Shown here one piece after another: positions 8,587 to 17,261 of a stretch of 33,178 bases of DNA. Below the pieces are notes generated by a model that made no database searches, was not told the origin of the DNA, and was given only the letters and a program-made list of their open reading frames with translations. Each line of letters begins with the position of its first letter. The first letter of the stretch is position 1. Position numbers and translations under genes: made by a program. Source of the stretch: an uncultured Bacteroidota bacterium (lineage in GTDB: Bacteria > Bacteroidota > Bacteroidia > Chitinophagales > LD1); NCBI GenBank assembly GCA_903889265.1, contig CAISWS010000425.1, forward strand, positions 1 to 33,178, given 5' to 3'.

Positions 8587-9489
8587 ATGTCTTATACATT
8601 GAATCATTTAAAAACGCTGGAGTCGGAATCAATTTTCATTTTACGTGAAGTGGCAGCGCAGTTTCAAAACCCCGCTATTTTGTTTAGTGGAGGCAAGGAT
8701 TCAATACTTGTTACCTACCTTGCAAAAAAGGCATTTTGCCCTGCAGCCATACCGTTTCCGTTAGTGCATATTGATACCGGGCATAACTTTGCTGAAACGC
8801 TTCAATACCGGGATAAGCTGGTAGAGAAACTGGATGCCAAACTGATTGTAGGCTCAGTGCAGGATAGTATTGACCATGGGAGAGTAGCAGAGGAGAAGGG
8901 CTACAATGCTTCGCGCATAAGGCTGCAAACAACTACGCTGCTGGATATTATTGAAAAGTACAAATTTGACGCCTGCATAGGTGGTGCACGGCGAGATGAG
9001 GAGAAGGCAAGGGCCAAAGAACGTTTCTTTTCGCACCGCGATGAGTTTGGCCAGTGGGACCCTAAGAACCAGCGCCCTGAGCTTTGGAATTTGTTTAATG
9101 GCAGAATGCATCAGGGAGAGAACTTCAGGGTATTTCCGATATCTAACTGGACAGAACTGGACGTTTGGCAATACCTGGCGATGGAGGGCATTGATATGCC
9201 TTCGCTATATTTTTCGCATAAACGCAGGGTGTTTTTCAGAGACGGGGCCTGGCTGGCAGAAAGCCCGAATATACCCATGCGGCCTACGGAAGTTGTTGAA
9301 GAAAAGGTGGTGCGTTTCAGAACCATAGGTGATATTACTTCAACCGGTGCCTCGCTCTCGACGGCCTCAACATTAAATGATATTATACAGGAAGTAGCTG
9401 CCACACGTGTAACTGAACGAGGTGGACGAGCGGACGACAAGAGAAGTGAAACAAGTATGGAGGACCGGAAGAAGGAAGGATATTTTTAG
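8587..9489 (+). CDS. cysD: Sulfate adenylyltransferase subunit 2
   Basis: This is the ATP-pyrophosphatase subunit of ATP sulfurylase, which joins sulfate to AMP to give APS, driven by the CysN GTPase. The PP-loop is FSGGKDS (33-39). Other family landmarks are FPLVHIDTGHNFAET, CIGGARRDEEKARAKER, and SNWTELDVWQYL. The 300 residues and the C terminus ending ERGGRADDKRSETSMEDRKKEGYF are as in other CysD proteins. It is in the middle of the sulfate-activation operon; a 47-base gap with a hairpin separates it from cysN. Confidence 0.96.
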   Translation: MSYTLNHLKTLESESIFILREVAAQFQNPAILFSGGKDSILVTYLAKKAFCPAAIPFPLVHIDTGHNFAETLQYRDKLVEKLDAKLIVGSVQDSIDHGRVAEEKGYNASRIRLQTTTLLDIIEKYKFDACIGGARRDEEKARAKERFFSHRDEFGQWDPKNQRPELWNLFNGRMHQGENFRVFPISNWTELDVWQYLAMEGIDMPSLYFSHKRRVFFRDGAWLAESPNIPMRPTEVVEEKVVRFRTIGDITSTGASLSTASTLNDIIQEVAATRVTERGGRADDKRSETSMEDRKKEGYF

Positions 9490-9516
9490 CCCCTCCCATC
9501 CCTGAAGGGGATGCTA
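9487..9516 (+). repeat. Hairpin between cysD and cysN
   Basis: TAGC...GCTA (9487-9490, 9513-9516) enclose CCCCT...AGGGG (9490-9494, 9506-9510). The hairpin begins at the cysD stop codon and has no T-run. It may stabilise or process the message, or be a remnant of a G/C-rich intergenic repeat. Confidence 0.35.
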
Positions 9517-9536
9517 AAACCAAATGCAAAATAAAA

Positions 9537-10856
9537 ATGATAGATTTAGAATCAGTAACAGATACCGAGCAAGTGAAAGAGGAAAAATTTGATGCAAATA
9601 GTTACCTGAATATGGAGTTGCTGCGGTTTACTACCGCTGGCAGTGTTGATGATGGTAAAAGCACGCTTATTGGCAGGTTATTATACGATTCGAAGTCTAT
9701 TTTCGAAGATCAGTACGAGTCTATAAGGGCTACGTCAGAAAAGCATGGTGACCAATATGTAAATCTTGCATTGCTTACTGATGGATTAAAAGCCGAACGC
9801 GAGCAAGGTATTACTATTGATGTAGCCTACAGGTATTTCTCTACCCCTAAACGCAAATTTATTATTGCTGATACACCGGGGCATATTCAGTATACACGCA
9901 ATATGGTGACCGGTGCCTCAACTGCTAACCTGGCCATTATTCTTATTGATGCGCGTAAAGGGGTTATTGAACAAACCCGGAGGCATTCAATCATTGCCTC
10001 ACTATTGGGGATTCCGCACATAGCTGTTTGTATCAACAAAATGGATATGGTTGATTACAGCCAGGAAGTGTTTGATAAAATTGTTGAAGACTACCGCATT
10101 TTTGCAACTCGTTTAAAAACAAAAGATATTCACTTTATACCGGTTTCGGCTTTGCTCGGCGACAACATCGTTAACCGGTCAGAGCATATGAAATGGTATG
10201 AGGGCGTTACTCTGCTTTATCTGCTTGAAACCATTCACATTGCCAGCGACATTAACCATATTGACCTCCGGTTCCCGGTGCAATATGTTATCCGGCCATT
10301 TTCAGATAAGTTTCATGATTACCGGGGTTATGCCGGCAGGCTTGCAAGCGGGGTGATAAGGCCGGGTGATAAAATAACAGTACTGCCTTCGGGTTTTACT
10401 TCAAAAGTTAAACAGGTTGAATTGGATGGAATGATTTTGGAAGAGGCCTTTGCGCCCATGTCGGTAACCGTATTATTGGAAGATGATATTGATATATCCA
10501 GAGGAGATATGCTTGTGCGCGAAAATAATTTGCCCCGCCAAAGCCAGGATATTGAAGCCATGGTATGCTGGATGAGCGATAAGCCTTTGCAGATTAATGG
10601 CAAGTACGCGCTTAAACACACCACCAAAGATGTGAGGGCTGTGATTAAAGAGATAAAATATAAGCTGGATATAAACTCACTGCACCGGATTACTGAAAAT
10701 CCATCTATTGGAATGAATGATATAGGCCGGATATCTTTGCGCACCACCAAGCCGCTTTGCTGTGATGCCTACACTAAAAACAGGGATACAGGAAGTTTTA
10801 TTTTGATTGATGAGGCTACCAATATTACGGTGGGCGCTTGTATGGTTATTGATTAA
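9537..10856 (+). CDS. cysN: Sulfate adenylyltransferase subunit 1 (GTPase)
   Basis: This EF-Tu-like GTPase drives APS synthesis by CysD. GTP-binding motifs are in order: GSVDDGKS (35-42), the switch region GITIDVAYRYF, DTPGH (112-116), and NKMD (167-170). Beta-barrel domains follow (YAGRLASGVIRPGD). It ends at 439 residues without a C-terminal APS kinase, in keeping with the separate cysC upstream. Twenty-one bases separate it from the rhodanese gene. Confidence 0.96.
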   Translation: MIDLESVTDTEQVKEEKFDANSYLNMELLRFTTAGSVDDGKSTLIGRLLYDSKSIFEDQYESIRATSEKHGDQYVNLALLTDGLKAEREQGITIDVAYRYFSTPKRKFIIADTPGHIQYTRNMVTGASTANLAIILIDARKGVIEQTRRHSIIASLLGIPHIAVCINKMDMVDYSQEVFDKIVEDYRIFATRLKTKDIHFIPVSALLGDNIVNRSEHMKWYEGVTLLYLLETIHIASDINHIDLRFPVQYVIRPFSDKFHDYRGYAGRLASGVIRPGDKITVLPSGFTSKVKQVELDGMILEEAFAPMSVTVLLEDDIDISRGDMLVRENNLPRQSQDIEAMVCWMSDKPLQINGKYALKHTTKDVRAVIKEIKYKLDINSLHRITENPSIGMNDIGRISLRTTKPLCCDAYTKNRDTGSFILIDEATNITVGACMVID

Positions 10857-10877
10857 GAAACGTAAAAACAAAATACT

Positions 10878-11195
10878 ATGCAGGAAAAGACCGTAACCGA
10901 ATTAAAGCAGATGATAGACAGCGGCGTTAATTTTCAACTGATAGATGTCCGTGAGCCGCATGAATTTGAAATATGCAATTTGAATGGAAAGCTGATACCC
11001 ATGAACGAGGTGCCCGAGCATATTGACGAAATTGCCAAAGATGTACCAGTGGTTATTCATTGCCGCAGCGGTGCACGCAGCGGTAGAATTTGCCAGTACC
11101 TGGAAACAGAACATGGATATACCAATCTGTTTAATTTAAAAGGCGGCATATTAGCATGGGCTAACCAGATTGACCCAACCATGCCTAAGTATTAA
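10878..11195 (+). CDS. Single-domain rhodanese-like sulfurtransferase
   Basis: The 105-residue protein is one rhodanese domain: LIDVREPHEFE near residue 21, and the active loop HCRSGARSGR with the persulfide cysteine at C62. It would carry or transfer sulfane sulfur. Its position at the end of the sulfate-activation operon suggests a link to sulfur metabolism, but the partner is unknown. Its stop codon overlaps the stop of the convergent GMC oxidoreductase gene by four bases (TTAA at 11192-11195), leaving no room for a terminator. Confidence 0.92.
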   Translation: MQEKTVTELKQMIDSGVNFQLIDVREPHEFEICNLNGKLIPMNEVPEHIDEIAKDVPVVIHCRSGARSGRICQYLETEHGYTNLFNLKGGILAWANQIDPTMPKY

Positions 11196-12811
11196 CCGGC
11201 AATTGCTTCTAATTTCTGTGACAAAGTTTTGGTTGCTGAACCTGCTTTAACAGGTATATGATCCATGGCGTATTCGCTAAGCGCTGTAATGGTTAACGAT
11301 GGATTAACTCCCAGGTTACAAGGCATAATTGAGCCATCCAGCACATACATATTTGGATACCCGTGCACCCGGAAATATTCATCTACCACACCTTCTTCTT
11401 TTGTTGCGCCCATGGGGCAGCCACCCAGGATATGGGCGGTTGAAGCAAGATTAAACATTACTTCGCTGGCGGCATTCATGGGCACACCATTTACCTTTTT
11501 TGCAAAGCGGTATAGTGCTTCCTGGCCAACCGGTATGTAAGTAGGTACCCGTTGCTTGCTATCGTTGCTCATGCCCATGCTGGTGCCGAAAATTCCTTTT
11601 TTGAGGTGCAACCGCATGGAGTTTTCAAGGGTTTGCATAATCAGGAATATAATGCCGGTGTTTGCCGGGTCAGATACAAACAACATCCTCAAAAACTGAA
11701 TGGGGTGAATAATCATATTGCCCAGCATTTTGGCAGTGCGCACTGCCGGTGGGCCGTCTCCTGCCGCCATTACTCCCAGGCGGGTCATAGCTCCGCTTTT
11801 ATCTGGAAACTTGCATACCTCTATGTTGGTATTTTCATCGGGAGAAAATACCCGTGAAATGGCGATACCATGATTTAGTTTTCTATCCGCTGCCATTACG
11901 CCACTCAGCATTTCAGAATTGGTAAGAATGTTTTCGCCGAGTTTATCTGATAAACCAGTAAGCGTTTTTGTAACAAACTTCTGTTTAAGTAACAAATCCA
12001 TAGTACCTAAAACGCCACCGCAAACAATCAGCCCTTTTGATTTAAATACCTGTTTGTTTTTTGAGAATAATGAGGTGGAAGATTCAGTATGTATTACATA
12101 TTCGCCATTCAAATACTCAATTTTATTAACTGCGGTCTCGGCTAATATTTTTGCACCGAACTCTTTTTCGGCAAACCAGAGATAGTTTTTATCAAGCGTG
12201 TTTTTGGCATTTTCCCTGCAGCCAACCATGCAGCCTGCACATTCGGTGCAGCCTGAACGCAACGGGCCCAGTCCTTTAAAGTAAGGGTCAACTTCTTTGT
12301 TAACCGGGCCAAGGTAAACGCCCACGCCATCAACCGGTTTAAATGAATCGCCATGGCCCATTTCTTCCGCCACTTCTTTCAAAATCCTGTCTTCTTCATA
12401 GTCCCTTTTAAAAGTAGTGGTGCCCAGCATAAACTTAGCTGTGTCAAAATAAGGAGCAAGAACGCTCTTCCAATCTTTGAAATGACTCCATATTTTATTT
12501 TTATAAAATGGCTCTTTGGGCATCATGTGGGTGTTGGCATACACCAGCGAACCACCACCAACGCCTACACCGCTTATTACAAATACCTCATTGAAGAAGG
12601 TAAGTTTTTGTATGCCAAAGAATTTTATCAGTGGCATCCATAAATACTTAGGAAGGTTCCAATTGGTTTTGGGAAAGTCTGAGGTATTCCAACGCTTGCC
12701 TTTTTCAATCACCAGTACCGAGTAACCTTTTTCGGCTAATCGCATAGCGGAAACGCTACCGCCAAATCCTGAGCCGATAACAATGTAATCGTAGGTTAGT
12801 TCCTGTGCCAT
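11192..12811 (-). CDS. GMC-type FAD oxidoreductase with a four-cysteine motif
   Basis: This 539-residue flavoenzyme resembles cholesterol oxidase-like members of the GMC family. The FAD loop is GSGFGGS (13-19); GVGVGGGSLVYANT (81-94) is a second FAD contact. The C-terminal catalytic domain has STAHILGGCPMGA and later LDGSIMPCNLGVNPSLTITALSE. Cysteines C188, C191, C194 and C198 are spaced CxxCxxCxxxC, as in 4Fe-4S sites. That spacing is seen; an actual cluster is inference. No signal peptide is present at the chosen start, ATG 12811 (an upstream start at 12847 adds 12 unlike residues). The gene lies 73 bases after an exported protein gene, probably in one operon. The substrate is unknown; 'cholesterol oxidase' should not be taken literally. 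Confidence 0.85.
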   Translation of the reverse strand: MAQELTYDYIVIGSGFGGSVSAMRLAEKGYSVLVIEKGKRWNTSDFPKTNWNLPKYLWMPLIKFFGIQKLTFFNEVFVISGVGVGGGSLVYANTHMMPKEPFYKNKIWSHFKDWKSVLAPYFDTAKFMLGTTTFKRDYEEDRILKEVAEEMGHGDSFKPVDGVGVYLGPVNKEVDPYFKGLGPLRSGCTECAGCMVGCRENAKNTLDKNYLWFAEKEFGAKILAETAVNKIEYLNGEYVIHTESSTSLFSKNKQVFKSKGLIVCGGVLGTMDLLLKQKFVTKTLTGLSDKLGENILTNSEMLSGVMAADRKLNHGIAISRVFSPDENTNIEVCKFPDKSGAMTRLGVMAAGDGPPAVRTAKMLGNMIIHPIQFLRMLFVSDPANTGIIFLIMQTLENSMRLHLKKGIFGTSMGMSNDSKQRVPTYIPVGQEALYRFAKKVNGVPMNAASEVMFNLASTAHILGGCPMGATKEEGVVDEYFRVHGYPNMYVLDGSIMPCNLGVNPSLTITALSEYAMDHIPVKAGSATKTLSQKLEAIAG

Positions 12812-12884
12812 AAGTAATAATTCAGTGCGAAAAGTTCCGGCATGCAAAAATGGTTTTCGTTGCCGTCAGTTCAACACTAAATTA

Positions 12885-14078
12885 CTAATTCTTAAATGTA
12901 ATGCGGGTTGTATAGAGCTCTTTTACCGCCGTGGCAAGGTTAAAGTAGCCGCTCAGGATATGATTTTTATCATCCCAGTTTAAATCGCTCAGCCAATACC
13001 TCAGGCCATCGGTTAGCAACACATCTTTAAACTTAACATTGATGATATACTTGGCGGCATTGTTGTCTGTAACTACTATGTCCTGGCTTTCAAGTTTGGC
13101 GTCAAAGGTATTGTCGGGCATTTCCAGTTTTTTCAGGTCCCTCTCTATAAACTTATTGAAAACAAGGTGCTCAATTGTTATTGTGGGGGAGGTACTTTTA
13201 TCTCCATTTATATTTAACGCAAAAGGAATAGATATTTTGCCGATTTTAGGTTCATGCGACCAGTGCCTGAACCGGTTACTTCCCTCGCAAAACAAACCTA
13301 CCAGCCAAACTTTTGCCTTAGGGTCGTTACCATGCAGATTGAGCCACCAAATCCATTCATAGGGATGAATTTCGGGATGGCAATTGTGGTTGCAATCGAG
13401 GCAGCTTGCGCCGTAAACACCCATGGTAGGATGATCAGTGCCAAAGTTAGGATGGTCTTTTAACTCCAGTCCTGGTTGAGTAGGGAAAAATAAATAATGC
13501 AGCTGTACCCTGAAATTGCGCGGAGGGGTCATTTCGCTATGCACCCGGTAACGGGTAATATCTATATTGTTTGTGTCGCGCACAAAGGGTGGGGCATTAT
13601 AGTTGGTTTTGTGTTTAGGCCTGAAATCCTGACGGTGGTATGATCGCTGTACGTCATATGAATTATACGCTTTATCCAGGTATTTCTGCAGATGAAAATT
13701 AAGGTCGTAATTGATATCATACTCTGTATATTCTTCTTCGCCACTACGGGCATTATTTCTTACGGTACCTACAAATTTTGTTTTCACCATCGAAACCGCG
13801 CGCCAGTTATAATCGCCAAAGGCATGAATAAGCCAGCCCACTAAAAACAGCTGGTGGTGCTCTTTTTTGCGGCCCAGCACTGAATCATGTACCATGGGCT
13901 GCACCAGGTCCAGGACTTCTTCGTTCAAGGTATCATTTGCTTCAACAGCGTCATTCGAAAGAAGCAGGTTTTTAAAAACCCGGTCGGTAGTGTTGTAGGT
14001 AGATATTTTATAGCTTGTTTGCGCAAAACTAAATTGTGCCAATATTGTTATTAGCACAAGGAGGAAGGTGTGTTTCAT
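12885..14078 (-). CDS. Exported protein of unknown function with a Cys/His motif
   Basis: The 397-residue product has a clear signal peptide (MKHTFLLVLITILAQFSFAQ, cleavage after about residue 20), so it is periplasmic or secreted. I do not recognise the family. A dense motif at about 223-245 contains C226, C229, H231, C233, H234 and H238 in the order CLDCNHNCHPEIHPYEWIWW, which looks like a metal site. A second histidine-rich stretch near 73-86 reads EHHQLFLVGWLIHAFGD. I chose ATG 14078 because it places the signal peptide at the N terminus; ATG 14099 would add seven residues. It precedes the GMC oxidoreductase and may share its pathway. Confidence 0.75.
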   Translation of the reverse strand: MKHTFLLVLITILAQFSFAQTSYKISTYNTTDRVFKNLLLSNDAVEANDTLNEEVLDLVQPMVHDSVLGRKKEHHQLFLVGWLIHAFGDYNWRAVSMVKTKFVGTVRNNARSGEEEYTEYDINYDLNFHLQKYLDKAYNSYDVQRSYHRQDFRPKHKTNYNAPPFVRDTNNIDITRYRVHSEMTPPRNFRVQLHYLFFPTQPGLELKDHPNFGTDHPTMGVYGASCLDCNHNCHPEIHPYEWIWWLNLHGNDPKAKVWLVGLFCEGSNRFRHWSHEPKIGKISIPFALNINGDKSTSPTITIEHLVFNKFIERDLKKLEMPDNTFDAKLESQDIVVTDNNAAKYIINVKFKDVLLTDGLRYWLSDLNWDDKNHILSGYFNLATAVKELYTTRITFKN

Positions 14079-14096
14079 GTTTATTCGTGAATACGC

Positions 14097-14125
14097 CAAA
14101 AATAATCATTCATAATTATCGTAAA
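14097..14125 (-). promoter_or_regulatory. Promoter of the exported protein/GMC oxidoreductase pair
   Basis: On the minus strand TATTTTTG (14104-14097) is an exact TAnnTTTG box, 18 bases before the ATG at 14078. The best -33 candidate is TTTA (14125-14122), 17 bases upstream, so that half is weak. The divergent gene's -7 box starts at 14129, so the two promoters abut. Confidence 0.45.
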
Positions 14126-14128
14126 AGT

Positions 14129-14136
14129 TATTTTCG
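14129..14136 (+). promoter_or_regulatory. -7 box of the DAHP synthase gene
   Basis: TATTTTCG is a one-base variant of TAnnTTTG. It ends only five bases before the GTG start at 14142, which would make the message nearly leaderless. Confidence 0.35.
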
Positions 14137-14141
14137 TTGCT

Positions 14142-15236
14142 GTGAGTAATAAATTTAACCTGATTCCCCTATCTGACTGGACCCTGGCTGGTAACAGCCC
14201 CTTGGTTATAGCGGGGCCCTGTAGTGCTGAGGGCGAAGAACAGGTGCTTGAAACCGTTACCCAGATTGTAAAACATTGCGGTAAAAAGGTTCATATGCTA
14301 CGCGCCGGAATATGGAAGCCCCGTACCCGGCCCAACTCGTTTGAGGGCGTAGGTGAAATAGGGTTGCCGTGGGTAAAAAATGCTGCTTTGGCGGTGGGCC
14401 TGCCTGTGTCCGTTGAAGTGGCGAACCCCGAGCATGTGGAGGCTGCTTTAAAAGCAGGTATTGATGTGCTTTGGATAGGTGCGCGAACAACTGTTTCACC
14501 TTTTAACGTGCAGAGCATTGCCGATGCCCTGAAAGGCGTGGATATACCAGTTTTTGTAAAAAACCCCGTTAACCCTGACCTCGAATTATGGGTAGGTGCG
14601 GTTGAGCGTTTAAATGCGGCGGGTATCAACAAACTTGCAGTGATACACCGCGGGTTTTCTTCTTATGAAAAAAGCATTTACCGCAACCAGCCCATGTGGG
14701 AAATACCTATTGAGTTGCGCAGGAGGTATCCTGAAATTCCCATTATTGTAGATCCATCTCATATGGGTGGTACGCGCGAGTTGATATACCTGCTTTCGCA
14801 ACAAGGGATGGACATGGGATTTGATGGTTTGATGATAGAGACACACATCAACCCGGATAAAGCATGGAGCGATGCCAAACAACAGGTAACTCCTGAGCGG
14901 TTGGCGGAGATTTTGAACTCCCTTATAGTAAGGCAGCCTAAACTGGATAAAGACGACTTTAAAACCCTGCACGACCTGCGCGCCAGGGTAGACAGAATTG
15001 ATGATTATATTATTGAACTATTGTGCGAACGCATGGGTATTTCTGAGGAAATAGGCATTTTTAAAAAGAACGAGCACCTGGCAGTGCACCAAGCTGAGCG
15101 TTGGGCGCAGATTGTTACGCGCGCCCTTGAAAAGGGTAAAACCGGAGGGTTAACCGAGGAGTTTATCCTTAAAATGTTTCAGCAGGTGCATAATGAATCT
15201 ATTTATCATCAAACCAAGGTGATGGAGAAGAACTGA
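14142..15236 (+). CDS. Bifunctional DAHP synthase / chorismate mutase
   Basis: The first domain condenses phosphoenolpyruvate and erythrose 4-phosphate to DAHP, the entry to aromatic amino acid synthesis. It has GPCSAE (25-30), LRAGIWKPRTRPNSFEG, GARTTVSPFNVQ, VKNPVNPD and DPSHMGGTRE. From about residue 272 a chorismate mutase domain follows (LHDLRARVDRIDDYIIELLCERMGISEEIG), which turns chorismate into prephenate and often confers feedback control. Such fusions are typical of Bacteroidota. The 364 residues start at GTG 14142; no in-frame ATG lies near and the N terminus matches the family. It is divergent from the exported-protein gene and followed 95 bases later by hutU, a different pathway. 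Confidence 0.93.
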   Translation: MSNKFNLIPLSDWTLAGNSPLVIAGPCSAEGEEQVLETVTQIVKHCGKKVHMLRAGIWKPRTRPNSFEGVGEIGLPWVKNAALAVGLPVSVEVANPEHVEAALKAGIDVLWIGARTTVSPFNVQSIADALKGVDIPVFVKNPVNPDLELWVGAVERLNAAGINKLAVIHRGFSSYEKSIYRNQPMWEIPIELRRRYPEIPIIVDPSHMGGTRELIYLLSQQGMDMGFDGLMIETHINPDKAWSDAKQQVTPERLAEILNSLIVRQPKLDKDDFKTLHDLRARVDRIDDYIIELLCERMGISEEIGIFKKNEHLAVHQAERWAQIVTRALEKGKTGGLTEEFILKMFQQVHNESIYHQTKVMEKN

Positions 15237-15287
15237 TTGAGCGCTGATTCACCAACTATCCTCACCTCAAAATTATTAGTTTAGCCC

Positions 15288-15324
15288 CTTGTTTTATGAT
15301 AATTGAAACAAGTGCCGTGCACTT
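15288..15324 (+). promoter_or_regulatory. Overlapping hairpins just before hutU
   Basis: CTTGTTT (15288-15294) pairs with AAACAAG (15306-15312), and AAGTGC (15310-15315) pairs with GCACTT (15319-15324) around a CGT loop. The second hairpin ends seven bases before the hutU ATG and shares bases with the first, so only one can form fully. They may act as an operator or block ribosome entry. Confidence 0.35.
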
Positions 15325-15331
15325 ATAAAAT

Positions 15332-16990
15332 ATGGATATGACAACAGAAACTAAAAGAGTATTACACGCTGCGCATGGCACAGAATTGAGTTGTAAAGGA
15401 TGGGTGCAGGAGGCTGCCTTACGCATGTTAATGAATAACCTGGACCCGGCAGTAGCCGAAAGGCCTGAAGACCTGATAGTTTACGGTGGCCTGGGTAAAG
15501 CTGCACGTAACTGGGAAGCCTTTGATAAAATAGTAGAGTGCCTGAAAGACCTGGAAGAAGACGAAACGCTGATGATACAAAGTGGTAAACCGGTGGGAGT
15601 GTTGAGGTCGCATAAAGATGCTCCGAGGGTATTATTGGCCAATTCAAACTTGGTTGGGAAATGGGCTACGTGGGAGCATTTCAGGGAACTGGAAAAAAAA
15701 GGCCTTATTATGTACGGCCAGATGACCGCCGGTTCATGGATTTATATTGGCAGCCAGGGAATAGTTCAGGGAACTTATGAAACCTATTTATCGCTGGCTG
15801 ACCAGCATTATGGTGGTACCCTAAAAGGCAAACTGAATGTTACTGCCGGGCTTGGTGGTATGGGTGGTGCTCAACCACTTTCTATAACCATGAACGAGGG
15901 TGTTTGCCTTGCGGCGGAAGTAGAAGAATGGAGAATAAAAAAGCGAATTGAAACGCGCTACCTGGATAAATACACCAACAATATTGATGAGGCTATTGAC
16001 TGGAGTTTGGAGGCCAAAGAAAAAGGCGAAGCGGTGTCGATAGGTGTTTGCTGTAACGCTGTTGAATTGCTACAGAGATTGATTGACAGAAATATTACAC
16101 CCGATACCTTGACTGACCAAACATCGGCACACGATGAGTTGATAGGTTATTTCCCTGAGGGGTTGAGTGTTGAGGCGGCAAAGGTTTTAAGAGAGGCAAA
16201 CCCTGAGCAATATATTGAGAGGTCTTTGGATACCATGGCTAAGCATGTAAGGCAAATGCTGGAGTTGCAAAAACGTGGCGCTATAACTTTTGATTATGGC
16301 AATAATATTCGTGGACAGGCGAAGGATAAAAGAGGGGTTGCAAATGCTTTTGATTTTCCCGGTTTTGTGCCAGCTTATATCCGCCCTTTGTTTTGCGAGG
16401 GAAAGGGGCCGTTCAGGTTTGTAGCTTTAAGTGGCGATGAAAATGACATTCATGTTTGCGATGAAAAGCTGAAAGAGCTTTTTCCGGATAATGTGGGGCT
16501 TAACCGTTGGTTGAATATGGCCAAAGAGCGGATTGCTTTTCAGGGATTACCAGCGCGTATTTGCTGGCTAGGTATGGGCGACCGTGAAATTGCGGGCGTT
16601 GCATTTAATGAACTGGTGAAAACCGGAAAGGTAAAAGCACCCATTGTAATAGGCCGCGACCACCTGGATACCGGTTCGGTTGCCTCACCTAACCGCGAAA
16701 CTGAGGCTATGATGGATGGCAGCGATGCCATTGCCGACTGGCCAATTTTAAATGCGCTTATTAATACTGCGGGCGGTGCAAGCTGGGTTTCGTTCCATCA
16801 TGGCGGTGGTGTTGGTATGGGTTACTCGTTACATGCGGGTATGGTTATCGTAGCAGATGGCACTGACGATGCCAAGCGCAGGCTTAAACGTGTATTGCAT
16901 AACGACCCGGCAATGGGTGTTATACGCCATGCTGACGCAGGCTATGAAATTGCAAAATCTACAGCGAAAGAGTTTGGGTTGGATTTATAG
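15332..16990 (+). CDS. hutU: Urocanate hydratase
   Basis: This NAD-dependent enzyme converts urocanate to imidazolonepropionate, the second step of histidine breakdown. The sequence contains [17 protein letters not shown] near the N terminus, the NAD-binding [13 protein letters not shown], a central [12 protein letters not shown], the active-site region [11 protein letters not shown] with its conserved cysteine, and the C-terminal [19 protein letters not shown]. Length is 552 residues, complete. Start ATG 15332 is used; ATG 15338 is also possible. The other hut genes (hutH, hutI, hutG) are not in the window, so hutU is isolated here. Confidence 0.96.
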   Translation: MDMTTETKRVLHAAHGTELSCKGWVQEAALRMLMNNLDPAVAERPEDLIVYGGLGKAARNWEAFDKIVECLKDLEEDETLMIQSGKPVGVLRSHKDAPRVLLANSNLVGKWATWEHFRELEKKGLIMYGQMTAGSWIYIGSQGIVQGTYETYLSLADQHYGGTLKGKLNVTAGLGGMGGAQPLSITMNEGVCLAAEVEEWRIKKRIETRYLDKYTNNIDEAIDWSLEAKEKGEAVSIGVCCNAVELLQRLIDRNITPDTLTDQTSAHDELIGYFPEGLSVEAAKVLREANPEQYIERSLDTMAKHVRQMLELQKRGAITFDYGNNIRGQAKDKRGVANAFDFPGFVPAYIRPLFCEGKGPFRFVALSGDENDIHVCDEKLKELFPDNVGLNRWLNMAKERIAFQGLPARICWLGMGDREIAGVAFNELVKTGKVKAPIVIGRDHLDTGSVASPNRETEAMMDGSDAIADWPILNALINTAGGASWVSFHHGGGVGMGYSLHAGMVIVADGTDDAKRRLKRVLHNDPAMGVIRHADAGYEIAKSTAKEFGLDL

Positions 16991-17006
16991 TGCCGCAGAT
17001 ATTATT

Positions 17007-17014
17007 TATCTTCG
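17007..17014 (+). promoter_or_regulatory. Possible -7 box of the toxin-antitoxin operon
   Basis: TATCTTCG is a one-base variant of TAnnTTTG, 16 bases before the antitoxin ATG and 16 bases after the hutU stop. The only -33 candidate (TTTA inside the hutU end) is weak. Confidence 0.35.
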
Positions 17015-17030
17015 TTAAAGGGTAAATTTT

Positions 17031-17261
17031 ATGAAGACATTCACCATAAGAGTTGAAAATGACAGGGACGCAGAACTGCTTAAAAAGCTGTTAGAATCCA
17101 CTCACTTTGAAGATAGGATTGAAACAACGGAAGAGGAGGAGTTAGATACTGAGGAAATTCAAATGCTTGAAGAGCGTTGGGAAAGTTATATCCGGAATCC
17201 CTCATCGGCAATATCTCTTGATGATTTCAAAAAGGAGTTGAAAGATAAATATGGCCTATAA
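17031..17261 (+). CDS. Antitoxin of a type II toxin-antitoxin pair
   Basis: The 76-residue acidic protein has a C terminus typical of putative addiction-module antitoxins: EERWESYIRNPSSAISLDDFKKELKDKYGL. The N terminus (TFTIRVENDRDAELLKKLLES) may form the DNA-binding or dimer part; the exact fold is not clear. Its gene overlaps the toxin start by 11 bases (17251-17261), the usual arrangement for translational coupling. It is expected to neutralise the ParE/RelE-like protein and to repress its own operon. Confidence 0.75.
   Translation: MKTFTIRVENDRDAELLKKLLESTHFEDRIETTEEEELDTEEIQMLEERWESYIRNPSSAISLDDFKKELKDKYGL

Noticed and set aside
8207-8632. Antisense open frame of 141 residues across the end of cysC
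   Set aside because: It overlaps two well-supported sulfate genes on the opposite strand and has no recognisable domain.
9490-9516. Terminator between cysD and cysN
   Set aside because: There is no T-run after the hairpin, and the two subunits of one enzyme are expected to be made together.
10328-10750. Antisense open frame of 140 residues inside cysN
   Set aside because: It is a shadow of cysN with low-complexity, Ser-rich composition.
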